In this document: piece by piece, positions 1 to 5,927 of the stretch
Layout: each line of letters begins with the position of its first letter
How positions within the stretch are numbered: the first letter of the stretch is position 1
Assembly: GCA_021815835.1 (NCBI GenBank)
Contig: JAKAZN010000078.1
Location: 1 to 6,441, forward strand
Direction of reading: 5' to 3'
Source of the DNA: Pseudomonadota bacterium
GTDB taxonomy: Bacteria > Pseudomonadota > Alphaproteobacteria > Acetobacterales > Acetobacteraceae
DNA length: 6,441 nt
Translations under genes and position numbers: made by a program
The notes under the pieces: model-generated
What the model was told of the DNA's origin: nothing
What the model saw: only the letters and a program-made list of their open reading frames with translations
The model's database searches: none

Positions 1-594
1 GATAGATGCGGGATCGAGCGCGCGCTGCCCGGCGGCGAGCGCGGCCGGATCGCCCCCGCATTCCGCGATATGCGCGGCCAGGGTGCGCCCGGTATCGACG
101 CGGCGCACCTCCAGCGCGCCCGGCGGCAAGGTGGCGAGCGCGGCGCGGCTGCCGATATAGGAGACCTGGAACCAGACGCTTTCCTCCGCGCGGATGCCCA
201 TCACCGTCACGTCGCGCGCCGGGAACAGGCCGAGGCGCCGGAGCGCCGCCACCGCGACCAGCCCCGCCACCACCCCGGCCGCGCCGTCGAAATTGCCGCC
301 ATGCGGGACCGAATCGAGATGCGAGCCGATCACGATGCGCGGCAGGGCCCGGTCCGTGCCCGGCCAGGTGGCATAGAGATTCGCGGCCGGATCGCCGGTG
401 CGTTCCAGGCCGAGCGCGGCGGCCGCCTCGGCGATGGTCGCGTGGGCGCGTTGTTCGCCCGGGCCATAGGGATCGCGGCTGACCCCGGGCGGGGCGTCGC
501 CGTCGGCGCGCAGGCGGTCGAACAGGGTGGCGGCGCGGTCCCGCTCGGCCGCGACGGCGGCGGCGATGGCCGCGGGCGGGATGGGAGGGGGCAT
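1..594 (-). CDS. Zn-dependent M20 amidohydrolase, N-carbamoyl-L-amino-acid hydrolase/allantoate amidohydrolase type (partial, C-terminus off window)
   Basis: The 198 N-terminal residues of a dinuclear-metal M20 peptidase-family hydrolase are visible; the family normally runs to about 400-420, so roughly half lies beyond position 1. The metal-site motifs are GSHLDSVPHGGNFDGAAGV at residues 90-108 (ligands His92 and Asp103) and IRAEES at 134-139 (Glu137 as catalytic base and Glu138 as ligand by family analogy). Such enzymes are cytoplasmic and cleave N-carbamoyl (ureido) groups, releasing NH3 and CO2 from N-carbamoyl amino acids, allantoate or beta-ureidopropionate. The RAEES-W-F variant of the Glu-Glu motif fits the hydantoin/carbamoyl-amino-acid branch better than allantoate enzymes, but substrate cannot be decided from half a protein. 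The ATG at 592-594 is preceded by GGAGA (602-606) at 7 nt spacing, which sets the start. It lies downstream of ribF on the same strand, across a 232-base gap that suggests its own promoter. Confidence 0.9.
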   Translation of the reverse strand, partial: MPPPIPPAAIAAAVAAERDRAATLFDRLRADGDAPPGVSRDPYGPGEQRAHATIAEAAAALGLERTGDPAANLYATWPGTDRALPRIVIGSHLDSVPHGGNFDGAAGVVAGLVAVAALRRLGLFPARDVTVMGIRAEESVWFQVSYIGSRAALATLPPGALEVRRVDTGRTLAAHIAECGGDPAALAAGQRALDPASI

Positions 595-702
595 CGGGCT
601 GTCTCCGTGCGGGAGGCGGGCGAATGAGCGGACAAGCGTGGGCGGCGGCAAGAGGGCGGCAGCTTCGGTCTCGGGTTTGGCAGGATTTTGCTGTTCGCGC
701 CG

Positions 703-717
703 GCGAAAAAATTGCCC
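703..717 (-). promoter_or_regulatory. Weak sigma-54-like element upstream of the carbamoylase-like gene
   Basis: Read on the minus strand, GGGCAATTTTTTCGC keeps the invariant GG and GC of a -24/-12 promoter at the correct 10-base separation and has a T-rich spacer. It matches 7 of the 10 specified bases of TGGCAC-N5-TTGC. The start site would be near 692, about 98 bases ahead of the ATG. It is an alternative to the sigma-70-like candidate slightly upstream. GG-N10-GC is common by chance in GC-rich DNA, so confidence is low. Confidence 0.2.
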
Positions 718-750
718 AGGAAGAAACGCAACGCGCAGGGCCTCCGAGGC

Positions 751-780
751 ATCAGACTCGTTTGTGTTTTTGGCGTTCAA
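751..780 (-). promoter_or_regulatory. Candidate sigma-70-type promoter for the carbamoylase-like gene
   Basis: On the minus strand TTGAAC (775-780; 4 of 6 to TTGACA) is followed, after 18 bases, by TCTGAT (751-756; 4 of 6 to TATAAT), inside the AT-rich island. Transcription would start near 744 and give a leader of about 150 bases before the ATG at 594. The match is modest and is offered mainly because the location is right. Confidence 0.3.
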
Positions 781-826
781 ATCCTTCTTCCTCGCCCCGC
801 CCCGAAGGGCCGTCACGTCTTCACCA

Positions 827-1765
827 TCAGCCCCCCAGCCCCCGCGCCGCCAGCAGCCGCCGTGCCTCCGCCGCGTCCGCCGCGATCTGCGCGCGCAGCG
901 CGTCCAGCCCGGGGAATTTCACCTCCGGCCGCAGATAGGAGATCAGCCCCACTGTCAGCTCCGCCCCGTACAGATCCCCGTCGAAATCGAACAGATGCAC
1001 CTCCAGCCGGCTTTCCGTCCCGGCATTCACCGTCGGCCGCCGGCCGAGATTGGCCGCCCCGCCGCGCACCGAGCCATCCGCCAGCCGCACCGTCACCGCG
1101 TACACCCCCCGCGCCGGCTCCAGATGCCGCCCCAGCGCGATATTCGCGGTCGGAAACCCGATCGTCCGCCCGCGCGCGTCGCCATGCGCCACCTCGCCGC
1201 GGATCGCCCAGGGCCGGCCCAGTTCCTCGGCCGCGCGCTCCGGATAGCCCTCCGCCAGCGCCCGGCGGATGCGCGAGGACGAGAGCGGCCCCTCCGCATC
1301 CTTCACCGGCGGAATGAGGGTGATCCCGATCCCCAGCGCGGCGGCGCGATCGGCCAGGAACCCGGCCCCGCCGCCCTTGCGGTGGCCGAAGGCGAAATCC
1401 CGCCCCGCGGTCAGATGCCGCGCGCCGATCCCGGCGGCCAGCACGTCGGCCACGAACCCCTCCGCGCTGGTCAGGCTGAATTCCGGCGTGAACGGCAGTT
1501 CGTAGAGAATATCCACCCCGAGCGCGGCCAGCGCGTCCGCCCGCTCGGCCGCCAGCGTCAGGCGGAAGGGCGGGTCGTCGGGGCGGAACACCTCGCGCGG
1601 ATGCGGCTCGAAGGTCAGGACCGCCAGCTTCGCGTCCGGGCGGGCGGCGCGGGCGGCGGCGATCACCGCGGCGTGGCCACGATGGACGCCGTCGAAATTG
1701 CCCAGCGCCACGGTCGCGCAGCGGGCGGCCTCGGGCAGGTCGCGCCAGTCGTGGAAGATCAGCAT
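827..1765 (-). CDS. ribF: Bifunctional riboflavin kinase/FMN adenylyltransferase (FAD synthetase)
   Basis: This 312-residue cytoplasmic enzyme phosphorylates riboflavin to FMN and then adenylylates FMN to FAD. The length is typical of bacterial RibF (about 310). The N-terminal nucleotidyltransferase domain shows LGNFDGVHRGH at 21-31 (the GxFDGxHxGH nucleotide-binding motif), TFEPHPREVF at 51-60, GRDFAFGHRKGG at 121-132 and SSSRIRRAL at 162-170. The C-terminal riboflavin-kinase domain shows GRTIGFPTAN at 199-208 (the PTAN motif) and EVHLFDFDGDLYG at 255-267, where Glu255 aligns with the catalytic glutamate. The start is placed at ATG 1763-1765 because similarity begins there; the frame is open further upstream but carries no family sequence. 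No clear Shine-Dalgarno is present (only GGGCGAG well upstream), so the start is slightly uncertain. It is divergent from the glycolipid operon. Its product supplies the cofactor needed by the DprE1-like protein, but the adjacency is probably incidental. Confidence 0.97.
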   Translation of the reverse strand: MLIFHDWRDLPEAARCATVALGNFDGVHRGHAAVIAAARAARPDAKLAVLTFEPHPREVFRPDDPPFRLTLAAERADALAALGVDILYELPFTPEFSLTSAEGFVADVLAAGIGARHLTAGRDFAFGHRKGGGAGFLADRAAALGIGITLIPPVKDAEGPLSSSRIRRALAEGYPERAAEELGRPWAIRGEVAHGDARGRTIGFPTANIALGRHLEPARGVYAVTVRLADGSVRGGAANLGRRPTVNAGTESRLEVHLFDFDGDLYGAELTVGLISYLRPEVKFPGLDALRAQIAADAAEARRLLAARGLGG

Positions 1766-1855
1766 CGCGGGGTGCTCGCCCAAGGGAAAGGAGGGGAGGA
1801 AACGGGGCGGAGGCGGAATGGTTCTGGCCGGGGAGCCGGTTTTGTGGTCTCTTGA

Positions 1856-1878
1856 CGGGCAATGCAAGGCATCGCCCG
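1856..1878. repeat. 23-bp inverted repeat in the divergent ribF/operon intergenic region
   Basis: The arms CGGGCAATGC and GCATCGCCCG flank a 3-base centre (AAG); nine of ten positions pair. It sits 39-61 bases before the operon start and 91-113 bases before the ribF start, overlapping by two bases a TTGACG hexamer (1852-1857) that looks like a -35 element. The symmetry suits an operator shared by the two divergent genes, or an RNA hairpin in the operon leader. There is no T tract on either side, so it is not a simple terminator. No convincing -10 box was found for either direction in this 151-base gap. Confidence 0.4.
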
Positions 1879-1907
1879 GCCCGCCCCGATGCCCCGCCCC
1901 AAGCCGC

Positions 1908-1911
1908 GGAG
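1908..1911 (+). promoter_or_regulatory. Ribosome-binding site of the first operon gene
   Basis: GGAG, 5 bases before ATG 1917, decides the start of the membrane protein against the in-frame upstream ATGs (for example at 1818), which have no such site and would add a non-membrane, low-complexity extension reaching into the dyad region. Confidence 0.6.
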
Positions 1912-1916
1912 CTTCC

Positions 1917-3047
1917 ATGCCCTTCCCGCCCTCGATCCTTGCCGCCTGGCGCGAGGATTCCGGCCCGAGGCTGTCGGACCTGCGCGTCCTGTGGAACGCG
2001 GTGCTGGCCTGGCGCGCGGTGCGGGCGGCGATGACGGCGGCGATGGTCGTCGTCTGCGCGTTCCTGGCCTGGAAGGCTACCGACAACCAACTGACCCAGA
2101 CGCTGTTCGGACTCGATGCGCATGACAGCATCCGCCGCTTCCTCGCCGGCACCCAGTCCCGGCCCTTCGCCTACCGGGTGTTCGCGCCGGGGCTGATCCG
2201 GCTGGCCCGGGACGTGCTGCATGTGCCGGCGCTGGCGCGCGCCGCGCCCGCCTTCCTCGCCGCCAAGGTCCCGGTCATCTGCGCCCGCTACGGCACCGGG
2301 CGGGAATCCTCCTGCAACGAGATCGTCTCCTATTTCTTCGTGGGGTTCTGGCTCTATCTCGGGTTCCTGCTCACGATGTACGCGATGGCGCTGCGGCTGT
2401 TCCGGGGCAGCATCATCCTCGGCGCCGCGACGGTCTATCTGGCGTTCGCGCTGGAGAACGCCATCATCCTGCGCGGCCTGTCGCATACCTACGACTGGGG
2501 CACCCTGCTGTTCGGCGCGCTGTTCCTGTGGTGCCTGCTCGCGGAACGACCGCTGCTGTTCACCCTGCTGATGCCGGTGGCCTGCCTGAACAAGGAAACC
2601 GCGGTGCTGTATGCCGCGCCCTTCCTGTTCGCCCAGCTCGGCCGGCTGCCGTTCCGCCGCAACCTGGCGCTGTTTGCCACCCAGCTCGCCAGCTTCCTGG
2701 TGGTCTATGGCGCCGAGCGCCTGTATTTCGCCGCCAATCCCGGCACCTGGATGGAGATCCACCTGGCCGGCCAGATCTACCTGTTCTCGGAGCACATCAC
2801 CCTGCCGCTGCTGTTCGGCCTGCTCGGCGCGGTGGTGCTGGCCTTCTATCGCTTCCCCGACAAGCATCCCGCGCTGCGCGCTTCCTGCATCATGATCTTG
2901 CCCTGGGCGGTGTTGTTCCTGATCGGCGCGGTGCCGCGCGAGATCCGCGACACGTTCGAGCTCCTCCCGCTGCTGGTGCTGATGACGATGCAATCCCTGG
3001 TCGCCTTCGTCCTCCCGGCGCCGGAGGCGGCGCCCCGCGCCCGATGA
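1917..3047 (+). CDS. Polytopic inner-membrane protein, candidate GT-C-fold glycosyltransferase
   Basis: This 376-residue protein has about nine or ten hydrophobic segments (roughly 38-55, 139-158, 164-181, 194-209, 212-240, 249-267, 294-312, 322-338 and 347-366). The short N-terminus is probably cytoplasmic. After the first segment comes a polar loop with Asp67 and Asp70 (GLDAHD) and then RPFAYRV at 82-88; GT-C transferases place their catalytic acidic residues in this first periplasmic loop. Other polar motifs between segments are HTYDWG (190-195), LNKETAV (224-230) and PREIRD (340-345). The RPFxYR and NKET motifs recur in uncharacterised bacterial membrane proteins related to lipid-phosphate-sugar-dependent transferases, but I do not recognise a named family. 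The stop overlaps the next start (ATGA, 3044-3047), so it is coupled to enzymes that would make polyprenyl-phosphate pentose. A role as the sugar transferase or translocase of that pathway is inference; acceptor unknown. Confidence 0.85.
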   Translation: MPFPPSILAAWREDSGPRLSDLRVLWNAVLAWRAVRAAMTAAMVVVCAFLAWKATDNQLTQTLFGLDAHDSIRRFLAGTQSRPFAYRVFAPGLIRLARDVLHVPALARAAPAFLAAKVPVICARYGTGRESSCNEIVSYFFVGFWLYLGFLLTMYAMALRLFRGSIILGAATVYLAFALENAIILRGLSHTYDWGTLLFGALFLWCLLAERPLLFTLLMPVACLNKETAVLYAAPFLFAQLGRLPFRRNLALFATQLASFLVVYGAERLYFAANPGTWMEIHLAGQIYLFSEHITLPLLFGLLGAVVLAFYRFPDKHPALRASCIMILPWAVLFLIGAVPREIRDTFELLPLLVLMTMQSLVAFVLPAPEAAPRAR

Positions 3048-4504
3048 GCACCCAGCTCGCTCCGCCGGCCGCCGCGATCGCTGCCCTGCCGCTCGTGGTC
3101 GATCTCGACGGCACCCTGATCCGCGGCGACACCCTGGCCGAGGGCCTGGTCGCGCTGCTGCGCGGCGCGCGGCTGGTTCCGGCGCTGCTGGTCCTGCTCC
3201 GCCACGGCCGCGCCGCGTTCAAGCGCCGGGTCGCCGCCACCGCCCCGCCGGCGGCCGCGCTGCTGCCGTATAACGACACCTTGCTCGCCTATCTGCGCGC
3301 GCAGAAGGATGCCGGCCGGCAGCTGGTGCTCGCCACCGCCGCCGATCGCGCCGTGGCGGATTCGGTCGCCGCCGAGCTTGGCCTGTTCGATGACGTGCTG
3401 GCCTCCGACGGCGAAACGAACCTCAAGGGCGCGGCGAAGGCGCGCGCGCTGACGGAACGGTTCGGGCCGGGCGGCTTCGCCTATGCCGGGGACAGCCGCG
3501 CCGATCTCGCCGTCTGGGACCAGGCCGGCGCGGCGGTGCTGGTGAACGCCGCGCCCGATGTCGCCGCCCGCGTGCGCGCGCGCATCCCGGTGGAGCTGGC
3601 CGTGGCGGACCGCGCGCCGGCGGTCCCGGCGCTGTGGCGGGCAATGCGGCCGCATCAATGGGTGAAGAACCTGCTGGTGCTGGTCCCGCTGCTCACCGCG
3701 CACGCCTATGGCGACCCGCTTGCCTGGCGCGGCGCGGCGCTGGCGTTCTGGGCGTTCTGCGCCACCGCGTCGGCGTTCTATCTGTTCAACGACCTGCTCG
3801 ATCTCGACGCCGACCGCGCGCACCGGCGCAAGCGCGCCCGCGCCTTCGCCAGCGGGGCGGCGTCCGTGGGGGCGGGCGTTGCGCTGGGCGCGGGCCTGCT
3901 GGTCCTCGGCGCGGTGCTTGCGCTGGCCTCCGGCGCGGGGGTGGAGATTGCGCTCTATGCCGCCATCACGCTCGCCTATTCCGTCCGGCTCAAGGAATTG
4001 CCGCTGGTCGATGTGTTCTGCCTCGCCACGCTCTACACCTTGCGCCTGTTCGGCGGCGGGGAGGCGTCGGGCCACCTTGTGTCCCTCTGGCTGCTCGGGT
4101 TTTCGAGCTTCCTGTTCCTCAGCCTCGCGCTGGTGAAACGGGTGGAGGAGCTGCGCGGCGCGTCCACCGCCCTGGCGCGGCGCGGCTACATGGCGGGCGA
4201 CGCGGTCATCCTGCAGAACTTCGGCTGCGCGTCGAGCTTCGCCGCCTGCATCGTGCTCGCGCTGTTCGTGCAGAACGAGGCCCAAGCGGGCAATTATGCC
4301 TCCCCGACGCTGCTCTGGGGGATCGTGCCGCTGTTCCTGTTCTGGCAGTGCCGGCTGTGGCTTTCCACCGCGCGCGGCTACATGCATGACGACCCGATCG
4401 TCTATGCGGCGCGCGACTGGGTGTCCTGGGTGGTGGGCGCGTTGCTGGTGGCGCTGGTCGTGCTGGCGCACGCCGTCGCCTGGCTGCCGGGCGCGCCGGG
4501 CTGA
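3044..4504 (+). CDS. HAD phosphatase-UbiA prenyltransferase fusion, polyprenyl-phosphate phosphoribosyltransferase-like
   Basis: This 486-residue protein has two domains. Residues 1-195 form a HAD-superfamily hydrolase: DLDGTL at 20-25 (nucleophile Asp20, acid Asp22), LATAADR at 96-102 (motif II, Thr98), NLKG at 126-129 (Lys128) and YAGDSRADL at 147-155 (metal-binding Asp150, Asp154). Residues 200-486 form a UbiA integral-membrane domain: RPHQWVKNLLVLVPLL at 202-217, FNDLLDLDAD at 248-257 (the NDxxDxxxD Mg-diphosphate motif), YSVRLKELPLVD at 312-323 and LYTLRLFGGG at 330-339, with about eight membrane segments. The RPxQWxKN opening and LYTLR motif are typical of the decaprenyl-phosphate 5-phosphoribosyltransferase (Rv3806c) branch rather than ubiquinone UbiA. 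The likely role is PRPP plus polyprenyl phosphate to polyprenylphosphoryl-5-phosphoribose, with the HAD domain as the matching 5-phosphatase (inferred). The start overlaps the preceding stop; the nearest GGAGG (3023-3027) is 16 bases away, so initiation probably depends on coupling. Confidence 0.92.
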   Translation: MSTQLAPPAAAIAALPLVVDLDGTLIRGDTLAEGLVALLRGARLVPALLVLLRHGRAAFKRRVAATAPPAAALLPYNDTLLAYLRAQKDAGRQLVLATAADRAVADSVAAELGLFDDVLASDGETNLKGAAKARALTERFGPGGFAYAGDSRADLAVWDQAGAAVLVNAAPDVAARVRARIPVELAVADRAPAVPALWRAMRPHQWVKNLLVLVPLLTAHAYGDPLAWRGAALAFWAFCATASAFYLFNDLLDLDADRAHRRKRARAFASGAASVGAGVALGAGLLVLGAVLALASGAGVEIALYAAITLAYSVRLKELPLVDVFCLATLYTLRLFGGGEASGHLVSLWLLGFSSFLFLSLALVKRVEELRGASTALARRGYMAGDAVILQNFGCASSFAACIVLALFVQNEAQAGNYASPTLLWGIVPLFLFWQCRLWLSTARGYMHDDPIVYAARDWVSWVVGALLVALVVLAHAVAWLPGAPG

Positions 4505-5820
4505 TGCCCAACCTGTCCGGCTGGGGCCGCTTCCCGCGGCTCGACTGCCGGGTGATCGCGCCGGCGGAACCGGAGGCGGCGCGGGCCGCGATCGTTGCCG
4601 AACCGAGCCTGATCGCCCGCGGCAATGGCCGCGCCTATGGCGACGCCGCGCTCAATCCCGTAGCCACGATGGACATGCGCGCCTGCGCCGGGGTCGAGAG
4701 TTTCGACGCCGACACCGGCTGGATCGTCGCCCGCGCCGGCACGATGCTGTCCGATCTGATCGACAGTTTCCTCCCGCGCGGATGGTTCCCGCCGGTCTCC
4801 CCCGGCACCCGCTTCGTGACCCTGGGCGGCATGATCGCGGCCGACGTGCACGGCAAGAACCACCACGTCGCCGGCAGCTTCGGCGCGCATCTGGCCTGGA
4901 TCGAGCTGGCGCTGGCGAACGGGGAGGTACGGCGCTGTTCGCCCGATGCCGACGCCGAACTGTTCGCCGCGACGTGCGGCGGCATGGGCCTGACCGGCGT
5001 GATCCTGCGCGCCGCGTTTCGCATGATCGCGGTGGAAACAAGCATGATCCGGCGCGAGACCCTGCGCGCGCCGGACCTGGCCGCGGCGATGGATCTGTTC
5101 GAGGCCTCTGCCGGCTGGACCTATTCCGTCGCCTGGATCGATTGCCTGAGCGGCGGGCGCGCGCTCGGCCGCTCCGTGCTGACCCGCGGGGAACATGCGC
5201 GCGCGGCCGACATGCCGAGCCGGGTCGCCGGCCCGCCCGCGCGCACCCGGCGCATGCCGTTCGACCTACCCGGCTTCACACTGAACCGCTGGAGCGTGCG
5301 GGCCTTCAACGCGCTCTACTTCCGCGCCGGGCGGCCGGGGACCGCGTTGGTCGATCTGGCGCCGTTCTTCTACCCGCTGGATGCGATCCTGGAATGGAAC
5401 CGGATGTACGGCCGCTCCGGTCTGTTTCAGTATCAATGCGTCCTGCCGCTGGCCGCCAGCCGGGCGGGGATGACGGCGCTGCTGCGCCGCATCGCGGCGA
5501 GCGGGGCGGGGTCGTTCCTGTCGGTGCTGAAGCGCTTCGGCGATGTCGCGGGACCGGCGCCGGGGCTGCTGTCCTTTCCGATGGAGGGCTACACCCTGGC
5601 GCTCGATTTCCGCGCCACCGCGGCAAACCTGGCGTTGGCGGGGGAGCTGGACGCGATCGTGGCCGATCACGGCGGGCGGCTCTATCTGGCGAAGGATGCG
5701 CGGATGGCGCCGGCGATGCTGCGCTTCTATCCGGGGCTGGAGCGGTTTCGCGCGATGCGCGCGGCGGTGGACCCGGGCGGGCGGTTCGCGTCCGCATTGT
5801 CGCGGCGGCTGGGGTTGTAG
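4504..5820 (+). CDS. dprE1: FAD-dependent decaprenylphosphoryl-ribose 2'-oxidase (DprE1-like)
   Basis: This 438-residue flavoprotein aligns end to end with mycobacterial DprE1 (461 residues), an FAD-linked oxidase of the VAO/PCMH fold that oxidises the 2-OH of polyprenylphosphoryl-ribose. Shared blocks are SGWGR (5-9), ARGNGRAYGD (38-47, FAD-binding), SPGTRFVTLGG (99-109), DVHGKNHHVAGSFG (114-127, with His116 at the DprE1 His132 position), AELFAATCGGMGLTG (151-165), YSVAWIDCLSGG (207-218), PLDAILEWNRMYG (291-303), FQYQ (308-311), LSFPMEGY (356-363) and GGRLYLAKDAR (390-400, Lys397 at the Lys418 position). The cysteine targeted by benzothiazinones (Cys387) is Ala366 here. No signal peptide is visible; mycobacterial DprE1 works at the membrane with a partner. 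The start at 4504 shares one base with the upstream TGA (TGATG) and has no Shine-Dalgarno, implying translational coupling. The expected partner DprE2 (SDR reductase) does not follow. Confidence 0.93.
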   Translation: MPNLSGWGRFPRLDCRVIAPAEPEAARAAIVAEPSLIARGNGRAYGDAALNPVATMDMRACAGVESFDADTGWIVARAGTMLSDLIDSFLPRGWFPPVSPGTRFVTLGGMIAADVHGKNHHVAGSFGAHLAWIELALANGEVRRCSPDADAELFAATCGGMGLTGVILRAAFRMIAVETSMIRRETLRAPDLAAAMDLFEASAGWTYSVAWIDCLSGGRALGRSVLTRGEHARAADMPSRVAGPPARTRRMPFDLPGFTLNRWSVRAFNALYFRAGRPGTALVDLAPFFYPLDAILEWNRMYGRSGLFQYQCVLPLAASRAGMTALLRRIAASGAGSFLSVLKRFGDVAGPAPGLLSFPMEGYTLALDFRATAANLALAGELDAIVADHGGRLYLAKDARMAPAMLRFYPGLERFRAMRAAVDPGGRFASALSRRLGL

Positions 5821-5824
5821 CGGC

Positions 5825-5880
5825 GCCCCCCGGCATGCCCCCCCCGGCATGCCCCTCCCGGCATGCGCTGCCCGGCACAT
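5825..5880. repeat. Tandem 14-bp repeat with GGCATGC core
   Basis: Four units at an exact 14-base period begin five bases after the dprE1-like stop: 5825-5838, 5839-5852, 5853-5866 and a degenerate 5867-5880. The first three end in GGCATGC preceded by a pyrimidine tract (consensus CCCYCCCGGCATGC); the fourth ends GGCACAT. GGCATGCC is self-complementary, so copies one and two can also fold into a perfect 8-bp hairpin with a six-C loop (5832-5853). No T tract follows. The array spans roughly -130 to -74 relative to the predicted sigma-54 start at about 5954, the usual zone for an enhancer-binding activator. It could equally be a slippage-prone repeat or a 3' end structure of the operon. Confidence 0.75.
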
Positions 5881-5905
5881 CCTGCCGGCCCGCCGCGCCA
5901 GGCCA

Positions 5906-5924
5906 CGGAAATCCGCCGGTTCCG
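5906..5924. promoter_or_regulatory. Small dyad CGGAA-N9-TTCCG next to the sigma-54 promoter
   Basis: Perfect 5-base arms (5906-5910 and 5920-5924), centred 14 bases apart, end four bases before the -24 element. This could be a protein-binding site or chance; the arms are short. Confidence 0.2.
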
Positions 5925-5927
5925 CGC

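Larger units (their letters stand above)
595..826. other. Intergenic region with AT-rich core between ribF and the carbamoylase-like gene
   Basis: This 232-base stretch has no convincing gene. Its middle (about 683-790) contains runs of A and T, such as GAAAAAATTG and GTTTTTGG, that contrast with the roughly 70% GC surroundings. This is the pattern of a promoter-bearing leader. It is the only place from which the minus-strand carbamoylase-like gene could be independently transcribed. A short minus-strand hairpin GCCC-TTCG-GGGC (799-810) lies 16 bases past the ribF stop but has no T tract. A 5-bp hairpin TTCGC/GCGAA (694-707) is followed by A's on the plus strand, the wrong polarity for a plus-strand terminator. 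Confidence 0.6.

Noticed and set aside
765..800. GTTCAAATCC resembling a tRNA T-arm on the plus strand
   Set aside because: The flanking bases do not form the 5-bp T stem and no acceptor, D or anticodon arms can be built around it.
799..810. GCCC-TTCG-GGGC hairpin as ribF terminator
   Set aside because: The stem is only 4 bp and is not followed by T residues on the minus strand.
527..1855. Plus-strand open frame antisense to ribF
   Set aside because: The minus strand carries all RibF motifs in order; the antisense product is Arg/Pro-rich without motifs.
1852..1880. TTGACG as -35 of a standard promoter for the operon
   Set aside because: At 16-18 bases downstream there is only GC-rich sequence with no -10-like hexamer.
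813..2993. Long minus-strand open frame extending across ribF and under the membrane-protein gene
   Set aside because: It is in a different frame from ribF, rich in Arg, Gly and Gln without domain motifs, and explained by high third-position GC keeping antisense frames open.
2846..4471. Minus-strand open frame antisense to the HAD-UbiA gene
   Set aside because: It is His/Gln/Arg-rich low-complexity translation with no recognisable family; the plus-strand frame has clear HAD and UbiA motifs.
3044..4504. 4-hydroxybenzoate octaprenyltransferase (ubiquinone UbiA)
   Set aside because: The RPxQWxKN and LYTLR signatures, the N-terminal HAD fusion and linkage to a DprE1 homologue point to the phosphoribosyltransferase branch.
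4402..5196. Minus-strand open frame antisense to the dprE1-like gene
   Set aside because: It shows composition-driven shadow sequence, while the plus strand aligns over its full length with DprE1.
4504..5820. L-gulonolactone oxidase or glycolate oxidase GlcD-type flavoprotein
   Set aside because: These share the FAD fold, but the HGKNHHxAGSFG, EWNRxYG and GGRLYxAKD blocks match DprE1 specifically.
5825..5880. CRISPR-like array
   Set aside because: Units are only 14 bp and directly adjacent, with no unique spacers; this is a plain tandem repeat.
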